Part shown: piece after piece, positions 30,398 to 39,629 of the stretch
How the letters are laid out: each line of letters opens with the position of its first letter
Numbering within the stretch: position 1 is the stretch's first letter
Source: Gammaproteobacteria bacterium
Lineage (GTDB): Bacteria; Pseudomonadota; Gammaproteobacteria; Pseudomonadales; Pseudohongiellaceae
Length of the DNA stretch: 64,000 nt
Direction: 5' to 3'
Assembly (NCBI GenBank): GCA_002711845.1
Contig: PASF01000008.1
Span: 1 to 64,000 of the forward strand
The notes under the pieces: model-generated
Databases searched by the model: none
The model's input: the letters and a program-made list of their open reading frames with translations, nothing else
What the model was told of the DNA's origin: nothing
Made by a program: the position numbers and the translations under genes

Positions 30398-30994
30398 ATG
30401 GAAGTGACAACCATCGTGGTTCTGGTCATCGTTGCGGTGCTGGTGTTTTACGGTATCGGCATTTTCAATCAGCTGGTCAGTTTACGGAACCGTTATCAAA
30501 ACGCGTTTGCCCAGATCGAAGTGCAGCTGAAGCGTCGTTATGATCTGATCCCCAATCTGGTAGAAACAGCCAAAGCGTATATGGCTCACGAACGCGAGAC
30601 GCTGGAGTCGGTCATTGCTGCGCGCAACGCGGCGTCACAGGGATTGCGGGACGCCGCTGCGAAACCGGGTGATGCGGCAGCGATGCAGACGCTGGCCGCG
30701 CAGGAAGGTGCGTTGGGCGGCGCGCTGGGGCGGCTCAATGTGGTCATGGAAGCCTACCCGGACCTGAAAGCCAGTCAGAACATGATGCAGCTGACTGAAG
30801 AGCTTACCAGCACTGAAAACAAGGTGGCCTTTGCCAGACAGGCGTTCAATGATCAGGTCATGGCCTATAACACCTACAAACAAAGCTTCCCACCCGTCGT
30901 GTTCGCCGGCATTTTCGGGCATGGAGCCGATGCGTCGCTGCTGGAGTTCGCTGACAGCGAGCAGATACAGGACGCACCTCAAGTCAGTTTCTGA
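30398..30994 (+). CDS. lemA: LemA family protein
   Basis: The 198-residue protein has one N-terminal membrane helix ([17 protein letters not shown]) and an all-helical cytoplasmic part with the family signatures [40 protein letters not shown] and [17 protein letters not shown]. LemA proteins often sit next to membrane M48 peptidases, as here (17 bases upstream). Their biochemical role is not established. GGGAGAAA supports the ATG. Confidence 0.93.
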   Translation: MEVTTIVVLVIVAVLVFYGIGIFNQLVSLRNRYQNAFAQIEVQLKRRYDLIPNLVETAKAYMAHERETLESVIAARNAASQGLRDAAAKPGDAAAMQTLAAQEGALGGALGRLNVVMEAYPDLKASQNMMQLTEELTSTENKVAFARQAFNDQVMAYNTYKQSFPPVVFAGIFGHGADASLLEFADSEQIQDAPQVSF

Positions 30995-31011
30995 GCAGCA
31001 CCGGAGCATCC

Positions 31012-32925
31012 ATGGACTTTTTCCGGGCGCAGGACGTTGCCCGTCGTAAAACCGGGCGTCTGGTTCTGTTGTTCGCGCTGGCGATCATCAGTCTGATAGC
31101 CATTACCAATGCACTGGTTCTGGTCACCCTGGGGCTGACCTCGACCAGCGCTGGCGGTGCGCCCGTGTTCACCGATGTGGAGCCAGCTGTTTTTGTGAGC
31201 ATCAGCCTGGCGGTGCTCGCGGTGGTGGGTTTCGGCAGCCTGTACAAAACGCTCAGTCTGCGCAGTGGCGGGGCACAGGTCGCCGAATCACTCGGGGCCA
31301 GACTGTTGCTGCCGGGCAGCGGTAACATCCATGAACAACGCGCCCTCAACATTGTTGAAGAGATGGCAATTGCCTCAGCGACACCGGTGCCTCCCGTTTA
31401 CCTGCTCGACGAAGATGCCATCAATGCGTTTGCCGCCGGTTTTTCGCCGTCCGATGCGGTGATCGGTGTCACCCGTGGTGCCATCGTTAAACTGTCACGC
31501 GAGGAATTACAGGGCGTGATCGCGCATGAATTCAGCCATATCCTGCATGGCGACATGCGTCTCAATATACGCCTGATCGGGCTGTTGCATGGCATTCTGG
31601 TGCTGGGGCTGATGGGCTACTATCTGATGCGGACAGCTGGCGTCAGCCGGCGGAGTAAAAACGGCAATGGCGTGATTTTCCTGGGGTTGGGCCTGGTCGT
31701 CATCGGTGCCGCCGGCACGTTTTTTGGTAACCTGATCAAGGCGGCCGTCAGCCGTCAGCGCGAATTTCTGGCGGATGCCTCGGCCGTGCAATACACCCGT
31801 AATGCCGATGGTATTGCCGGCGCCTTGAAGCAGATAGGTCGCGATCAGCGCGGGTCCCGGCTAGACAACCCCGGCGCCCGCGAGATCAGCCACGCGCTGT
31901 TCAGCCAGGGGGTGAAAACCTCGTTCGCGACCCTGTTTGCCACCCATCCACCGCTGACACAGCGAATCCGACGCCTGCAACCACAATGGGATGGCGAATT
32001 CGACGAATCGCCGGCCCCAGGGGTTACCGGTCAAGCGCCGGACCATGGATCCACAACTGCCGCCCGTCAACGCAGTGATGCCGCGCTGGGCATTGCGGCG
32101 GTCGCGGCCTTGCAACGCGCCGGTGCACCTGATTCGGCCGATGTTCAGGAAGCCAGCCGGATTCGCAGGCAGCTTGCGCCGGCATTTTTGCGGGCAGCAC
32201 ACGAGCCCCACGGCGCGCGCGCCCTGATTTATTTTCTGTTGCTGGACCCGCTGCCCGATAATACGGGCGCCGCAGGAACAGCCGCGCAGCACGAATACCT
32301 GGCTGTGCACGCAGATGCCGGCGTTTATCAGGAATTGGCGGCACTCATCAGGGACCGCGAGCAGTTGGCGGTGACCGATCGACTGGCACTGATCAATATT
32401 GCGTTGTCAGCATTGCGTCAGCTGAGTCCGGCGCAATTCCGTATGTTTGAAAAGAATATGCAGGCATTAATGCAGATGTCAGGCGAACCTTCACTGATGG
32501 CCTGGGTATATCACTTTCTGGTGCTGACGCATCTGCGCCCGGTGTTCGGCGGCGCGGCATCCAGATCCGCCAGGCGGCGACTGGAGCACTGCGCCAAGTC
32601 GTGTCAGGTTACACTGTCAGTTATGGCGCATCTGGGCCAGGCGGGAGACAAGGCGGGGCATGCTTTCAGTTGTGGTGCAGCGCATTTGCGGGCATGTCTG
32701 CCGGCGCTGGCCAGGGCCGAACTGTTATCCCGGCAAGACCTGAACCGAGAGTCGGTGCAGTCGTCGCTGACCGAACTGCAACAATTGCAACCGCGTGACA
32801 AGCAGATGTTCTTGCTGGCCGCGGCTGCCTGTATACAGTCTGACGGCAAACTCACCGCCGCCGAGCAGGTGCTGTTTCAGACTTGCGCCGAAATACTCGA
32901 CTGTCCGACGCCGGCGCTGTTCTGA
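31012..32925 (+). CDS. M48 family membrane metallopeptidase with large C-terminal domain
   Basis: The 637-residue protein has two N-terminal membrane helices (about 20-42 and 60-80), then an HtpX/Ste24-like zinc peptidase. H172-E-F-S-H176 and E251 (in REFLADASAVQYTRN) are the expected zinc ligands. Two more hydrophobic segments (about 185-200 and 220-240) lie between them. Residues about 330-637 form a mainly helical C-terminal region not found in HtpX; I do not recognise it. It probably degrades damaged membrane proteins, working with LemA. The convergent ygfZ gene ends 30 bases away. Confidence 0.9.
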   Translation: MDFFRAQDVARRKTGRLVLLFALAIISLIAITNALVLVTLGLTSTSAGGAPVFTDVEPAVFVSISLAVLAVVGFGSLYKTLSLRSGGAQVAESLGARLLLPGSGNIHEQRALNIVEEMAIASATPVPPVYLLDEDAINAFAAGFSPSDAVIGVTRGAIVKLSREELQGVIAHEFSHILHGDMRLNIRLIGLLHGILVLGLMGYYLMRTAGVSRRSKNGNGVIFLGLGLVVIGAAGTFFGNLIKAAVSRQREFLADASAVQYTRNADGIAGALKQIGRDQRGSRLDNPGAREISHALFSQGVKTSFATLFATHPPLTQRIRRLQPQWDGEFDESPAPGVTGQAPDHGSTTAARQRSDAALGIAAVAALQRAGAPDSADVQEASRIRRQLAPAFLRAAHEPHGARALIYFLLLDPLPDNTGAAGTAAQHEYLAVHADAGVYQELAALIRDREQLAVTDRLALINIALSALRQLSPAQFRMFEKNMQALMQMSGEPSLMAWVYHFLVLTHLRPVFGGAASRSARRRLEHCAKSCQVTLSVMAHLGQAGDKAGHAFSCGAAHLRACLPALARAELLSRQDLNRESVQSSLTELQQLQPRDKQMFLLAAAACIQSDGKLTAAEQVLFQTCAEILDCPTPALF

Positions 32926-32930
32926 GCACG

Positions 32931-32954
32931 CCGGCAGGCGATGGCGTCTGCCGG
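32931..32954. terminator. Hairpin between convergent M48 peptidase and ygfZ genes
   Basis: CCGGCAG pairs with CTGCCGG around a 10-base loop. It occupies nearly the whole gap. There is no T tract on either side, so termination strength is doubtful. Confidence 0.4.
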
Positions 32955-32955
32955 G

Positions 32956-33900
32956 CTACTGGCGTGGCTGCTCGCCAGCCTCCGCATCAGCCACTGGCGC
33001 GATGACCAGCGCTTCAGTTTCCCCGCTGGCGCGTTTGACGGCGTCGACAAGGTCACTGTTGTCGGGCAGGGTCTGTGTGTCTTGCAGCGTCACATGGCGC
33101 AATCGTTTCTTGGCGGTAGCCCGATAATACATGCGAGCCACCACTTCCTGGCCGGTATAACAGCCTTTTTTGAAGTCAATGACGCCATTGATATCGTAGT
33201 TCAGCACCTGCGGCGTATACAGCTCCTGCTGACCGGGGCGGATATGAGCGATCCCCGCGACGATATCGGCCAGTCGCCAGTCCTGCTCCGTACCGGAATC
33301 ACACCGTGACGACAGCGTTGCTGCAAGTTCACCATGGGCGCCACTCAGCACACAATAAAAACGCGCCGGCGACGCCTGCACCCGGACAATCACAGCACCA
33401 TGGGCAACTGTGCAGTCATCTGTGGTTGCTGGTGGCTGCACGCCACTGGCGCTGAGCGCTTGTGCACAGTCAGTACCGGCGATGCCGAGAGAGACATATT
33501 GCTCGCTGACATTCTGTAACTCGGTTTTGAAGAAGACTTTGTACTTGTTCAGTGTCGTGAGTACGATATCGGCCATGCCGGCACTGCAGATCAGCAATAT
33601 ACAGTCATCGTGGCGGAGCACTCGCAGGTCCGCGACAACCCGTCCTTTGAGGTTGCAAAGCGCCGCCCGCAGAGACCGGGACGCAGTCAGGTGCGACATA
33701 TTGCAGCTTAGCTGACCCTGCAGAAAGCGTTCGCTGTCCGGCCCGGTCACGGCGATGGTATCGGCATCTGCAAGTCGTGTGAGCCAGGCGGGCCGGCTGT
33801 CCCCGTCGCTGCCAGCGGGGGTACTCGGGCTGGCTGTTTCTGATGATGCCTCTGGTGCTGGCTGTGGTGCTGGTGTTTCCGACCTGGGAGGGTATGACAT
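32956..33900 (-). CDS. ygfZ: Folate-binding protein YgfZ (Fe-S cluster maintenance)
   Basis: The 314-residue GcvT-like protein contains the family signature KGCYTGQEVVARMYYR with its conserved Cys near the C-terminus, plus LQGQLSCNM near the N-terminus. YgfZ uses tetrahydrofolate to help maintain or repair certain Fe-S enzymes. I start at the ATG giving MSYPPRSETP; an ATG 20 codons upstream would overlap the divergent sdhE control region. The first ~40 residues are Pro/Ala/Ser-rich and likely disordered. It is divergent from sdhE, its common neighbour. Confidence 0.93.
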   Translation of the reverse strand: MSYPPRSETPAPQPAPEASSETASPSTPAGSDGDSRPAWLTRLADADTIAVTGPDSERFLQGQLSCNMSHLTASRSLRAALCNLKGRVVADLRVLRHDDCILLICSAGMADIVLTTLNKYKVFFKTELQNVSEQYVSLGIAGTDCAQALSASGVQPPATTDDCTVAHGAVIVRVQASPARFYCVLSGAHGELAATLSSRCDSGTEQDWRLADIVAGIAHIRPGQQELYTPQVLNYDINGVIDFKKGCYTGQEVVARMYYRATAKKRLRHVTLQDTQTLPDNSDLVDAVKRASGETEALVIAPVADAEAGEQPRQ

Positions 33901-33983
33901 GCTATGTTTATCCGGTAATACGCGATGATTTCGGTTAAAATCCCCGTATGGCCAAGTCAATGGCTCATCACACAGGAATAATC

Positions 33984-34253
33984 ATGTTATCAGATATTGC
34001 CTACAAGAAAATGCTCTGGCACAGCCGTCGTGGCATGTGGGAGCTGGACATTCTATTGCTGCCGTTCGCCGAGAACCAGCTGCGCACACTGGCGCCCGCT
34101 GAGCAACAGCTCTACGAGCGTCTGCTGGAAGAAGAGGATCAGGACCTTTTCGCCTGCCTGGTTGAGCGTGCCTCGCACCCGGATCCGGCTATTCAGGCGC
34201 TGGTGGTTCGAATCAGGGACTATGCCGCCTCAGGCGTCCGTCGCCCCCATTAA
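33984..34253 (+). CDS. sdhE: FAD assembly factor SdhE
   Basis: The 89-residue protein inserts FAD into succinate dehydrogenase and fumarate reductase flavoproteins. The signature HSRRGMWELD (the RGxxE motif that contacts the flavoprotein) is intact, followed by LLEEEDQDLFACLV. ACAGGAATA supports the ATG; in-frame ATGs upstream lack a site. The stop codon abuts the next start, so it is coupled to ygfX. Having nadB, another flavoprotein gene, alongside is typical of this locus but need not be functional. Confidence 0.95.
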   Translation: MLSDIAYKKMLWHSRRGMWELDILLLPFAENQLRTLAPAEQQLYERLLEEEDQDLFACLVERASHPDPAIQALVVRIRDYAASGVRRPH

Positions 34254-34706
34254 ATGCTGGCCCCGTTCCGTGTCCGTCGCTCCGGTCTGCTCGCGGTGTT
34301 TTACGGCGTCATGCATCTGGCCGCAGTGGCGGCGCTGCTGATCAGTGCTTTGCCGCGCGGGGCACCATTGTTGATCGCGCCACTGTTGATTGTGCACGGT
34401 ATCGTGCTGATGCGACGGGCGACGCTGGCAGACGGCAACGCACTGGCCGCAGTTCATGTTGATGATACTGACATTCTGCTGGAGCTGGTTAACGGCCGCC
34501 GGATTCCCGCGCAGCTGTCGGGCATTTACTGTGTCACGGGGCTTCAGGTTGCACATTTCCGGCGCCAGGGCAGGGATACGTCCCCGGGTTTCTGGCTCAC
34601 CGTGCTGCCGGACAGTGCTGGCCCACACACCCGGCGCCAACTGCGAACGTGGTTACTGACCGTGCCATTGTCACTAACCAGCGTGTCGACTCAGATCCGT
34701 GACTGA
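34254..34706 (+). CDS. YgfX-like membrane protein
   Basis: The 150-residue protein has a basic N-terminus ([10 protein letters not shown]), a hydrophobic hairpin (about 12-48: [33 protein letters not shown]), then a soluble beta-rich part ([27 protein letters not shown]). Position directly after sdhE and this layout fit YgfX/CptA, described in E. coli as a membrane partner or toxin linked to YgfY. Sequence similarity is weak by eye, so the call leans on context. Its end overlaps the end of nadB by 16 bases on opposite strands. Confidence 0.75.
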   Translation: MLAPFRVRRSGLLAVFYGVMHLAAVAALLISALPRGAPLLIAPLLIVHGIVLMRRATLADGNALAAVHVDDTDILLELVNGRRIPAQLSGIYCVTGLQVAHFRRQGRDTSPGFWLTVLPDSAGPHTRRQLRTWLLTVPLSLTSVSTQIRD

Positions 34707-36331
34707 CCGGGTGTCAAAACGGTATCGCGGGCTTCTGCCAGCATCTCCGGATAATCCAGTGTGAAGTGCAGGCCGCGGCTTTCCTTGCGCAGTAACGCTG
34801 ACTCGATAATAAGACGTGCCACGAGCACCAGGTTGCGGAGTTCCAGCAGATCTCTGGAGATCATGTGGTGCTTGTAGTGTTCATGGATTTCCTGCTCAAG
34901 CAACTGGATACGTTTATGCGCGCGCTGCAGGCGGCGGTCACTTCTGACAATGCCGACATAGTCCCACATCATGCGTCTCAGCTCGTCCCAGTTATGCGAG
35001 ACCACTACCTCTTCATGAGAGCGGGTAACACGACTGTCATCCCAGTCCGGAATCGATGCCGGGGCGGGTGGTGTATCATCCATCCGCGCATGGATATCGT
35101 CCGCAGCACCGAATGCCAGTACAAAACATTCCAGCAGGGAATTACTGGCCATACGATTGGCACCGTGCAACCCGGTGGAACTGGTCTCACCGATCGCGTA
35201 CAGATTGGCAATCGTGGTTCGCCCCAGTTTATCAACCACAACACCACCACAGGTGTAGTGTGCTGCGGGCACCACCGGAATCCTGTCGCGAGTAATATCA
35301 ATGCCAAAATCAAGACACCTGGAATAAATGGTCGGGAAGTGCTCTTTGACGAAGTCGGCGGGTTGGTGCGTTATATTCAGATAAACGCAGTCGCAGCCCA
35401 GACGTTTCATTTCATGGTCGATGGCGCGCGCCACAATATCGCGCGGCGCCAGTTCACCGCGGCTGTCAAATGCCGGCATGAAACGGGTGCCATCGGGCAG
35501 TTCCAGGGTAGCGCCTTCGCCGCGCAATGCTTCAGTGATCAGGAAAGAACGGGCGTGAGGGTGATACAGACAGGTGGGGTGAAACTGGTTGAATTCCATG
35601 TTGGCAACCTGACAACCGGCACGCCATGCCATGGCAATGCCATCGCCGGTCGCACTGTCAGGGTTGGTCGTGTACAGATAGGCTTTGCTGGCACCACCGC
35701 TGGCAAGCACCACAAAACGGGCCCGAAACAGTTCCACCTGCTCCTTGTCTTTGCGATAGACATAGGCGCCAACACAACCGCTACCTTCGAGCCCGAGCTT
35801 TTCCCGGGTTATGACATCAACGGCGAGCCGGTTCTCGAACAGCGATATACCCGGATGATTCAGCGCGCGATCCCTCAGGGTTTCGAACACTGCCCGCCCG
35901 GTGGCATCGGTGGCATGAATGATACGGCGGTGGCTGTGTCCACCTTCCTGCGTCAGGTGCAGGGGTTTCAGGTTGTCCCGGTTTAACGGTTGTGAGGCGG
36001 CACCACCACCGGCTTGATCAGCGCTCTGCAGCGTAAATGGCACACCCTGTTCAACCAGCCACGCAATCGCCCCCTGACTGTGCTCGACAATATGGCGAAC
36101 CATGTCCTCATTGCACAGCCCGGCGCCGGCATCAAGCGTGTCGGCAATATGCGCATCGATGCTGTCGTGCTCGTCCAGAACGGCGGCGATGCCGCCTTGC
36201 GCCCAATAGGTAGCGCCCTGGCTCAGGGTGCCTTTGCTCAATACAGCGACCCGGGCAAATTCTGCGGTTTTAAGTGCCAGACTGAGGCCGGCGGCACCAC
36301 TGCCAATGATCAGGATGTCAAAGTCGTACAC
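34691..36331 (-). CDS. nadB: L-aspartate oxidase
   Basis: This FAD enzyme oxidises aspartate to iminoaspartate, the first step of de novo NAD synthesis. Visible blocks: FAD loop [60 protein letters not shown], and [19 protein letters not shown]. The GTG start gives [12 protein letters not shown] (546 residues), aligning with known NadB; a TTG start 21 codons upstream would add a non-homologous extension. The gene is divergent from rpoE, as in Pseudomonas and E. coli. Confidence 0.96.
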   Translation of the reverse strand: MYDFDILIIGSGAAGLSLALKTAEFARVAVLSKGTLSQGATYWAQGGIAAVLDEHDSIDAHIADTLDAGAGLCNEDMVRHIVEHSQGAIAWLVEQGVPFTLQSADQAGGGAASQPLNRDNLKPLHLTQEGGHSHRRIIHATDATGRAVFETLRDRALNHPGISLFENRLAVDVITREKLGLEGSGCVGAYVYRKDKEQVELFRARFVVLASGGASKAYLYTTNPDSATGDGIAMAWRAGCQVANMEFNQFHPTCLYHPHARSFLITEALRGEGATLELPDGTRFMPAFDSRGELAPRDIVARAIDHEMKRLGCDCVYLNITHQPADFVKEHFPTIYSRCLDFGIDITRDRIPVVPAAHYTCGGVVVDKLGRTTIANLYAIGETSSTGLHGANRMASNSLLECFVLAFGAADDIHARMDDTPPAPASIPDWDDSRVTRSHEEVVVSHNWDELRRMMWDYVGIVRSDRRLQRAHKRIQLLEQEIHEHYKHHMISRDLLELRNLVLVARLIIESALLRKESRGLHFTLDYPEMLAEARDTVLTPGQSRI

Positions 36332-36382
36332 GGTGGCGGGCTTCCGAAGTGGTGCGAGGGACAAGAATTCTATAGACTCTGA

Positions 36383-36409
36383 GAACTTTTGCAAATCTCA
36401 GTGGTCTGT
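36383..36409 (+). promoter_or_regulatory. Candidate sigma-E (AlgU) promoter of rpoE
   Basis: GAACTT, 16 bases, TCTGT. This closely fits the extracytoplasmic sigma consensus GAACTT-N16/17-TCtgA and suggests autoregulation, as known for rpoE/algU. It predicts a leader of about 120 bases. It overlaps the upstream region of the divergent nadB. Confidence 0.6.
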
Positions 36410-36535
36410 TGTTGTCAGGCTTTACGGCCGTTATACGGGACATCTGGTCCGGCAGACCATGGCCGCCGCGACGATGATGTCAAAATTCCAGGAGCCGGGA
36501 ATGTCAGCGGTTTTATTTAGGCTCATAATGGACGT

Positions 36536-37114
36536 ATGAAAAATCAGGATTCAGATAACCAACTGGTAGAACGGGTTCTCAAGGATGACCGACAGGCATT
36601 CACCCTGCTGGTGCTGCGTTATCAGCACAAGGTCCTGGGTCTGATCAGTCGCTTTGTCAAAGACCCCCATGAAGCCGAAGACGTTGCTCAAGAGGCTTTC
36701 CTGAAAGCCTATCGGGCACTGCCCAGTTTTCGCGGTGACAGTCAGTTCTACACCTGGCTTTACCGCATCGCCGTAAACACGGCCAAAAACTACCTCGTGT
36801 CGCGCGGTCGCAGACCACCCAGCACTGATGTGGACATCGAAGATGCACAACAGGTTGACGACACCAGCATGCTGCGGGAAATGGATACCCCGGACGCCAA
36901 TCTGGAAAAAGAGGACATGCGCAGGGTGATCAACAAGGCGATTGCAGAGCTGCCGGAGGAATTGCGCACGGCATTTACCTTGCGCGAATTTTCAGGGTTG
37001 AGCTATGAGGACATCACAGAAATCATGGACTGTCCTGTGGGCACTGTCAGGTCTCGCATATTTCGAGCCCGGGAGGCCATAGACAAACGCGTCAAGGCGT
37101 TGTTAAGATCTTGA
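36536..37114 (+). CDS. rpoE: RNA polymerase sigma-E factor (RpoE/AlgU)
   Basis: The 192-residue ECF sigma factor controls envelope stress. Region 2 (RYQHKVLGLISRFVKDP, EAFLKAYRALPSFRGDS, FYTWLYRIAVNTAKNYL) and region 4 (LREFSGLSYEDITEIMDC, PVGTVRSRIFRAREAID) are nearly identical to E. coli RpoE and Pseudomonas AlgU. The anti-sigma gene follows 119 bases downstream and mucD after that. A matching promoter lies upstream. Confidence 0.97.
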   Translation: MKNQDSDNQLVERVLKDDRQAFTLLVLRYQHKVLGLISRFVKDPHEAEDVAQEAFLKAYRALPSFRGDSQFYTWLYRIAVNTAKNYLVSRGRRPPSTDVDIEDAQQVDDTSMLREMDTPDANLEKEDMRRVINKAIAELPEELRTAFTLREFSGLSYEDITEIMDCPVGTVRSRIFRAREAIDKRVKALLRS

Positions 37115-37233
37115 ATAATTTAAATATATCGAAAATTAGTCAGATTTCTGACAGATTTCCCCGCAGCCCGGGAACTCGCTGAGGGGTTCGTGGTCGAAGG
37201 AGTATGGTAAAAACAGGCAAGGTGGGCTTTTAC

Positions 37234-37896
37234 ATGAAGCACAACGATACACTGCACGAACAGGATCACGAGCAGGACCTGCTTGATCGGGAGGCGCTGT
37301 CGGCGCTCATGGACGATGAGCTCAGCGATTTCGAATTGCGACGTTTGCTCCAGCGCATCGAATCAAAACCTGAGCTGATGGCCGAATGGGAACGTTTTGG
37401 CCTGGTCCGCGCGGCGTTGCAACCTGATCCCTGGCGCGCACCGGCATCGCCTGATTTTGCCAGTCGCGTGCTGGCGGATATCGAGCAATCCATACAGCGA
37501 GAAGGCCCGCTGCCGGCGCAGCCCGACACATCCGGGCCTGCGGCTCGTGCAGGGGCGACGGACTGGTTCCGCAATATGACCCGGTTTGCAGTCGCGGCCT
37601 CAGTGACGTTTGCGGTATTCATCGGCATGCAGTCGGTTCTGCAGACGCCGGATGCCGGTCAGTCAACGCTGGCATCGGGCAGCAGTGAGACAGCGCCCGG
37701 TTCGCAGAATCAGCAACTCGCTGTCGATGCGGACGCGCAGCAGCGACTCAACGACTACATCCGCAGTGTCACCATTCCCGCGCGTATCGAGTCACAGTCG
37801 GCGCCCTACAATATTCTGTTGAACTCGCCACAGCTAAGACCGGTTTCCGACCGCGAACTGCTGGAAGAGGTAGAGCGCGCGCCGCAGCAGCCCTGA
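37234..37896 (+). CDS. rseA: Anti-sigma-E factor RseA (MucA-like)
   Basis: The roughly 220-residue protein has a cytoplasmic sigma-binding domain (about 15-60: LSALMDDELSDFELRRLLQ, ELMAEWERFGLVRAAL), a single membrane helix (FAVAASVTFAVFIGMQSVL) and a periplasmic tail containing NDYIRSVTIPARI and APYNILLNSPQLRPVSD. DegS/RseP-type cleavage would release sigma-E. The start is either this ATG (AAGGTGGG upstream) or one 30 bases earlier, which has AAGGAG placed too close. The expected rseB (mucB) gene does not follow. Confidence 0.92.
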   Translation: MKHNDTLHEQDHEQDLLDREALSALMDDELSDFELRRLLQRIESKPELMAEWERFGLVRAALQPDPWRAPASPDFASRVLADIEQSIQREGPLPAQPDTSGPAARAGATDWFRNMTRFAVAASVTFAVFIGMQSVLQTPDAGQSTLASGSSETAPGSQNQQLAVDADAQQRLNDYIRSVTIPARIESQSAPYNILLNSPQLRPVSDRELLEEVERAPQQP

Positions 37897-37973
37897 GCGG
37901 CCAATAAAACAGCCCTGAGCTGTCTCCGTCTGAACACAAATCAGCCCCGAACGGGTCTTTGGATGCTAGGGAA

Positions 37974-38007
37974 TCCCCCGGCACCCGAAGTCCGGGCGGG
38001 GCTTTTT
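37974..38007 (+). terminator. Terminator after rseA
   Basis: CCCC...GGGG outer arms and CCCG-AAGTC-CGGG inner stem, then CTTTTTG. It separates rpoE-rseA from mucD, implying that mucD has its own promoter in the following ~110 bases; I could not pick one out. Confidence 0.6.
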
Positions 38008-38124
38008 GCTGGTCGCCCGGTTTTGTCCGTTGAACCCTGGGTCGCAAAGCGGTATGTTTGAGTCATGGTTGTTCTCTGGCGCCGATGACCTGCTGGTCGG
38101 CAGCGCAGTTACTGGAGTGAATAG

Positions 38125-39522
38125 ATGAAGAAGTTTCTGATGATGTCCGTGCTGTTCATGACAGCCACACTGAGCTTGCAGGTAAGCGCCAATCTGCCTG
38201 ATTTTGCTTCCCTCGTGGCAGAGAACTCCGTCTCAATCGTCAACATCACGACCCGCCAGCAGGCCCCACAACGCTCAGGTGCCGAACAGCGTGATCTGGA
38301 AGAACTCCTGCGACAGCTTCGCCCCGAGGGCGCGCCACCTGTTGACCCCGACTCGGTACCCGGACGTCCCCGCGGCGGCGTAGGCTCGGGGTTTGTCATG
38401 AGCAGTGACGGCTACATCATCACCAACCACCACGTCGTGGCCAACGCTGACTCGATCACGGTCACGCTGACTGACCGGCGAGAATATACCGCCGAAATCG
38501 TCGGCACTGACGAATTATCCGATGTCGCCTTGATCAAGATCGACGCAGAAGGGCTGCGAGCCGTCCGTTTCGGCAATTCGGAGGCCGTCAGGGTGGGCGA
38601 GTGGGTGCTGGCCATCGGCTCACCGTTTGGTCTCGAATTTTCTGCGGCGGCAGGCATTGTCAGCGCCAAATCACGGAATGTCCCGTCTCGTGGCCCCGCC
38701 AATTATGTCTCGTTTATCCAGACCGACGTGGCGATCAATCAGGGCAACTCGGGGGGGCCGTTATTCAATCTCGAGGGTGAAGTGATCGGCATCAATTCGC
38801 AGATCCTCAGCAGCACGGGCGGTTCCAATGGCATTTCCTTTGCCATCCCCAGCAACATGGCCCTCAACGTTCTGGAGCAACTGCGCGAGACTGGCTCGGT
38901 CAGCCGCGGACTGCTTGGCGTTTTGATCAAGGACGTTGATCACGCGCTGTCCATGGCGTTTGACATGCCGCGGCCCTATGGCGCGTTCGTGGATGATGTC
39001 CAGCCCGGCAGCCCGGCGGAAGAGGCCGGTGTGCAGAACAACGACATCATTCTGGCGTTTAATGGCATCACCATTGAGCAGTCTTCCCAGCTTCCGTTCT
39101 ATGTGGGGCAGATCCGCCCCGGGTCATCGGCAGAATTGACCATCATGCGCGACGGCGACATCCTGGAATTGCCGGTTGTTGTGGGTGCGCTGCCGGGCAA
39201 TGACCAGGCCTTTGGTGGTGAGCGACCCGCTGCGCCGCGAGGCAACAGCCTCGCACTGAGTGTGGGCGAGCTGGATCCCGGCCTGCAGCAGGACGTGCCG
39301 GCACTGGCCCAGGGTGGCGTGCAGATCGAGCAGTTGCGCGATGGCCCGGGCCGGCGGGCAGGGCTGGCGACGGGGGATGCCATCGTGGCGCTCAACCACC
39401 AGCCGATTCGCCATGTTGACGATTTCAATCGCGTCATGGAGTCGCTGCCCGACACCGGTTACGTGCCTGTCAGGGTGGTGCGTGATGGCCGGGGCACGAC
39501 CCTGGTGCTGGAGCTGAACTGA
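38125..39522 (+). CDS. mucD: Periplasmic Do-like serine protease MucD (DegP family)
   Basis: The 465-residue protein has a signal peptide (MSVLFMTATLSLQVSA) and a trypsin-like domain with the triad H103 (NHHVV), D133 (SDVALIKI) and S209 (GNSGGPLF). Two PDZ domains follow (about 250-345, RGLLGVLIKDV and PAEEAGVQNNDIILAFNG; about 365-460, GRRAGLATGDAIVALN). It degrades misfolded envelope proteins and dampens sigma-E signalling. It lies in the rpoE locus, as in Pseudomonas. GGAGTGAATAG precedes the ATG. Confidence 0.96.
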   Translation: MKKFLMMSVLFMTATLSLQVSANLPDFASLVAENSVSIVNITTRQQAPQRSGAEQRDLEELLRQLRPEGAPPVDPDSVPGRPRGGVGSGFVMSSDGYIITNHHVVANADSITVTLTDRREYTAEIVGTDELSDVALIKIDAEGLRAVRFGNSEAVRVGEWVLAIGSPFGLEFSAAAGIVSAKSRNVPSRGPANYVSFIQTDVAINQGNSGGPLFNLEGEVIGINSQILSSTGGSNGISFAIPSNMALNVLEQLRETGSVSRGLLGVLIKDVDHALSMAFDMPRPYGAFVDDVQPGSPAEEAGVQNNDIILAFNGITIEQSSQLPFYVGQIRPGSSAELTIMRDGDILELPVVVGALPGNDQAFGGERPAAPRGNSLALSVGELDPGLQQDVPALAQGGVQIEQLRDGPGRRAGLATGDAIVALNHQPIRHVDDFNRVMESLPDTGYVPVRVVRDGRGTTLVLELN

Positions 39523-39567
39523 CGCCATTTATGCCCGCGTCGCCGCCGTGTTTGTGGTCGAAATCTC

Positions 39568-39596
39568 CTGACAGGACACGGTAGATCATGTAGACT
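39568..39596 (+). promoter_or_regulatory. Candidate promoter of the lepA operon
   Basis: CTGACA, 17 bases, TAGACT, in the 107-base gap between mucD and lepA. It predicts a leader of about 25 bases. Confidence 0.5.
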
Positions 39597-39629
39597 TGGC
39601 GCCTCTCGATTGACTGGTGATTCCTTTAA

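Noticed and set aside
34865-35986. 373-residue open frame opposite nadB
   Set aside because: nadB is full length with intact FAD motifs; the opposite frame has no motif, no start context and shadow-like composition.
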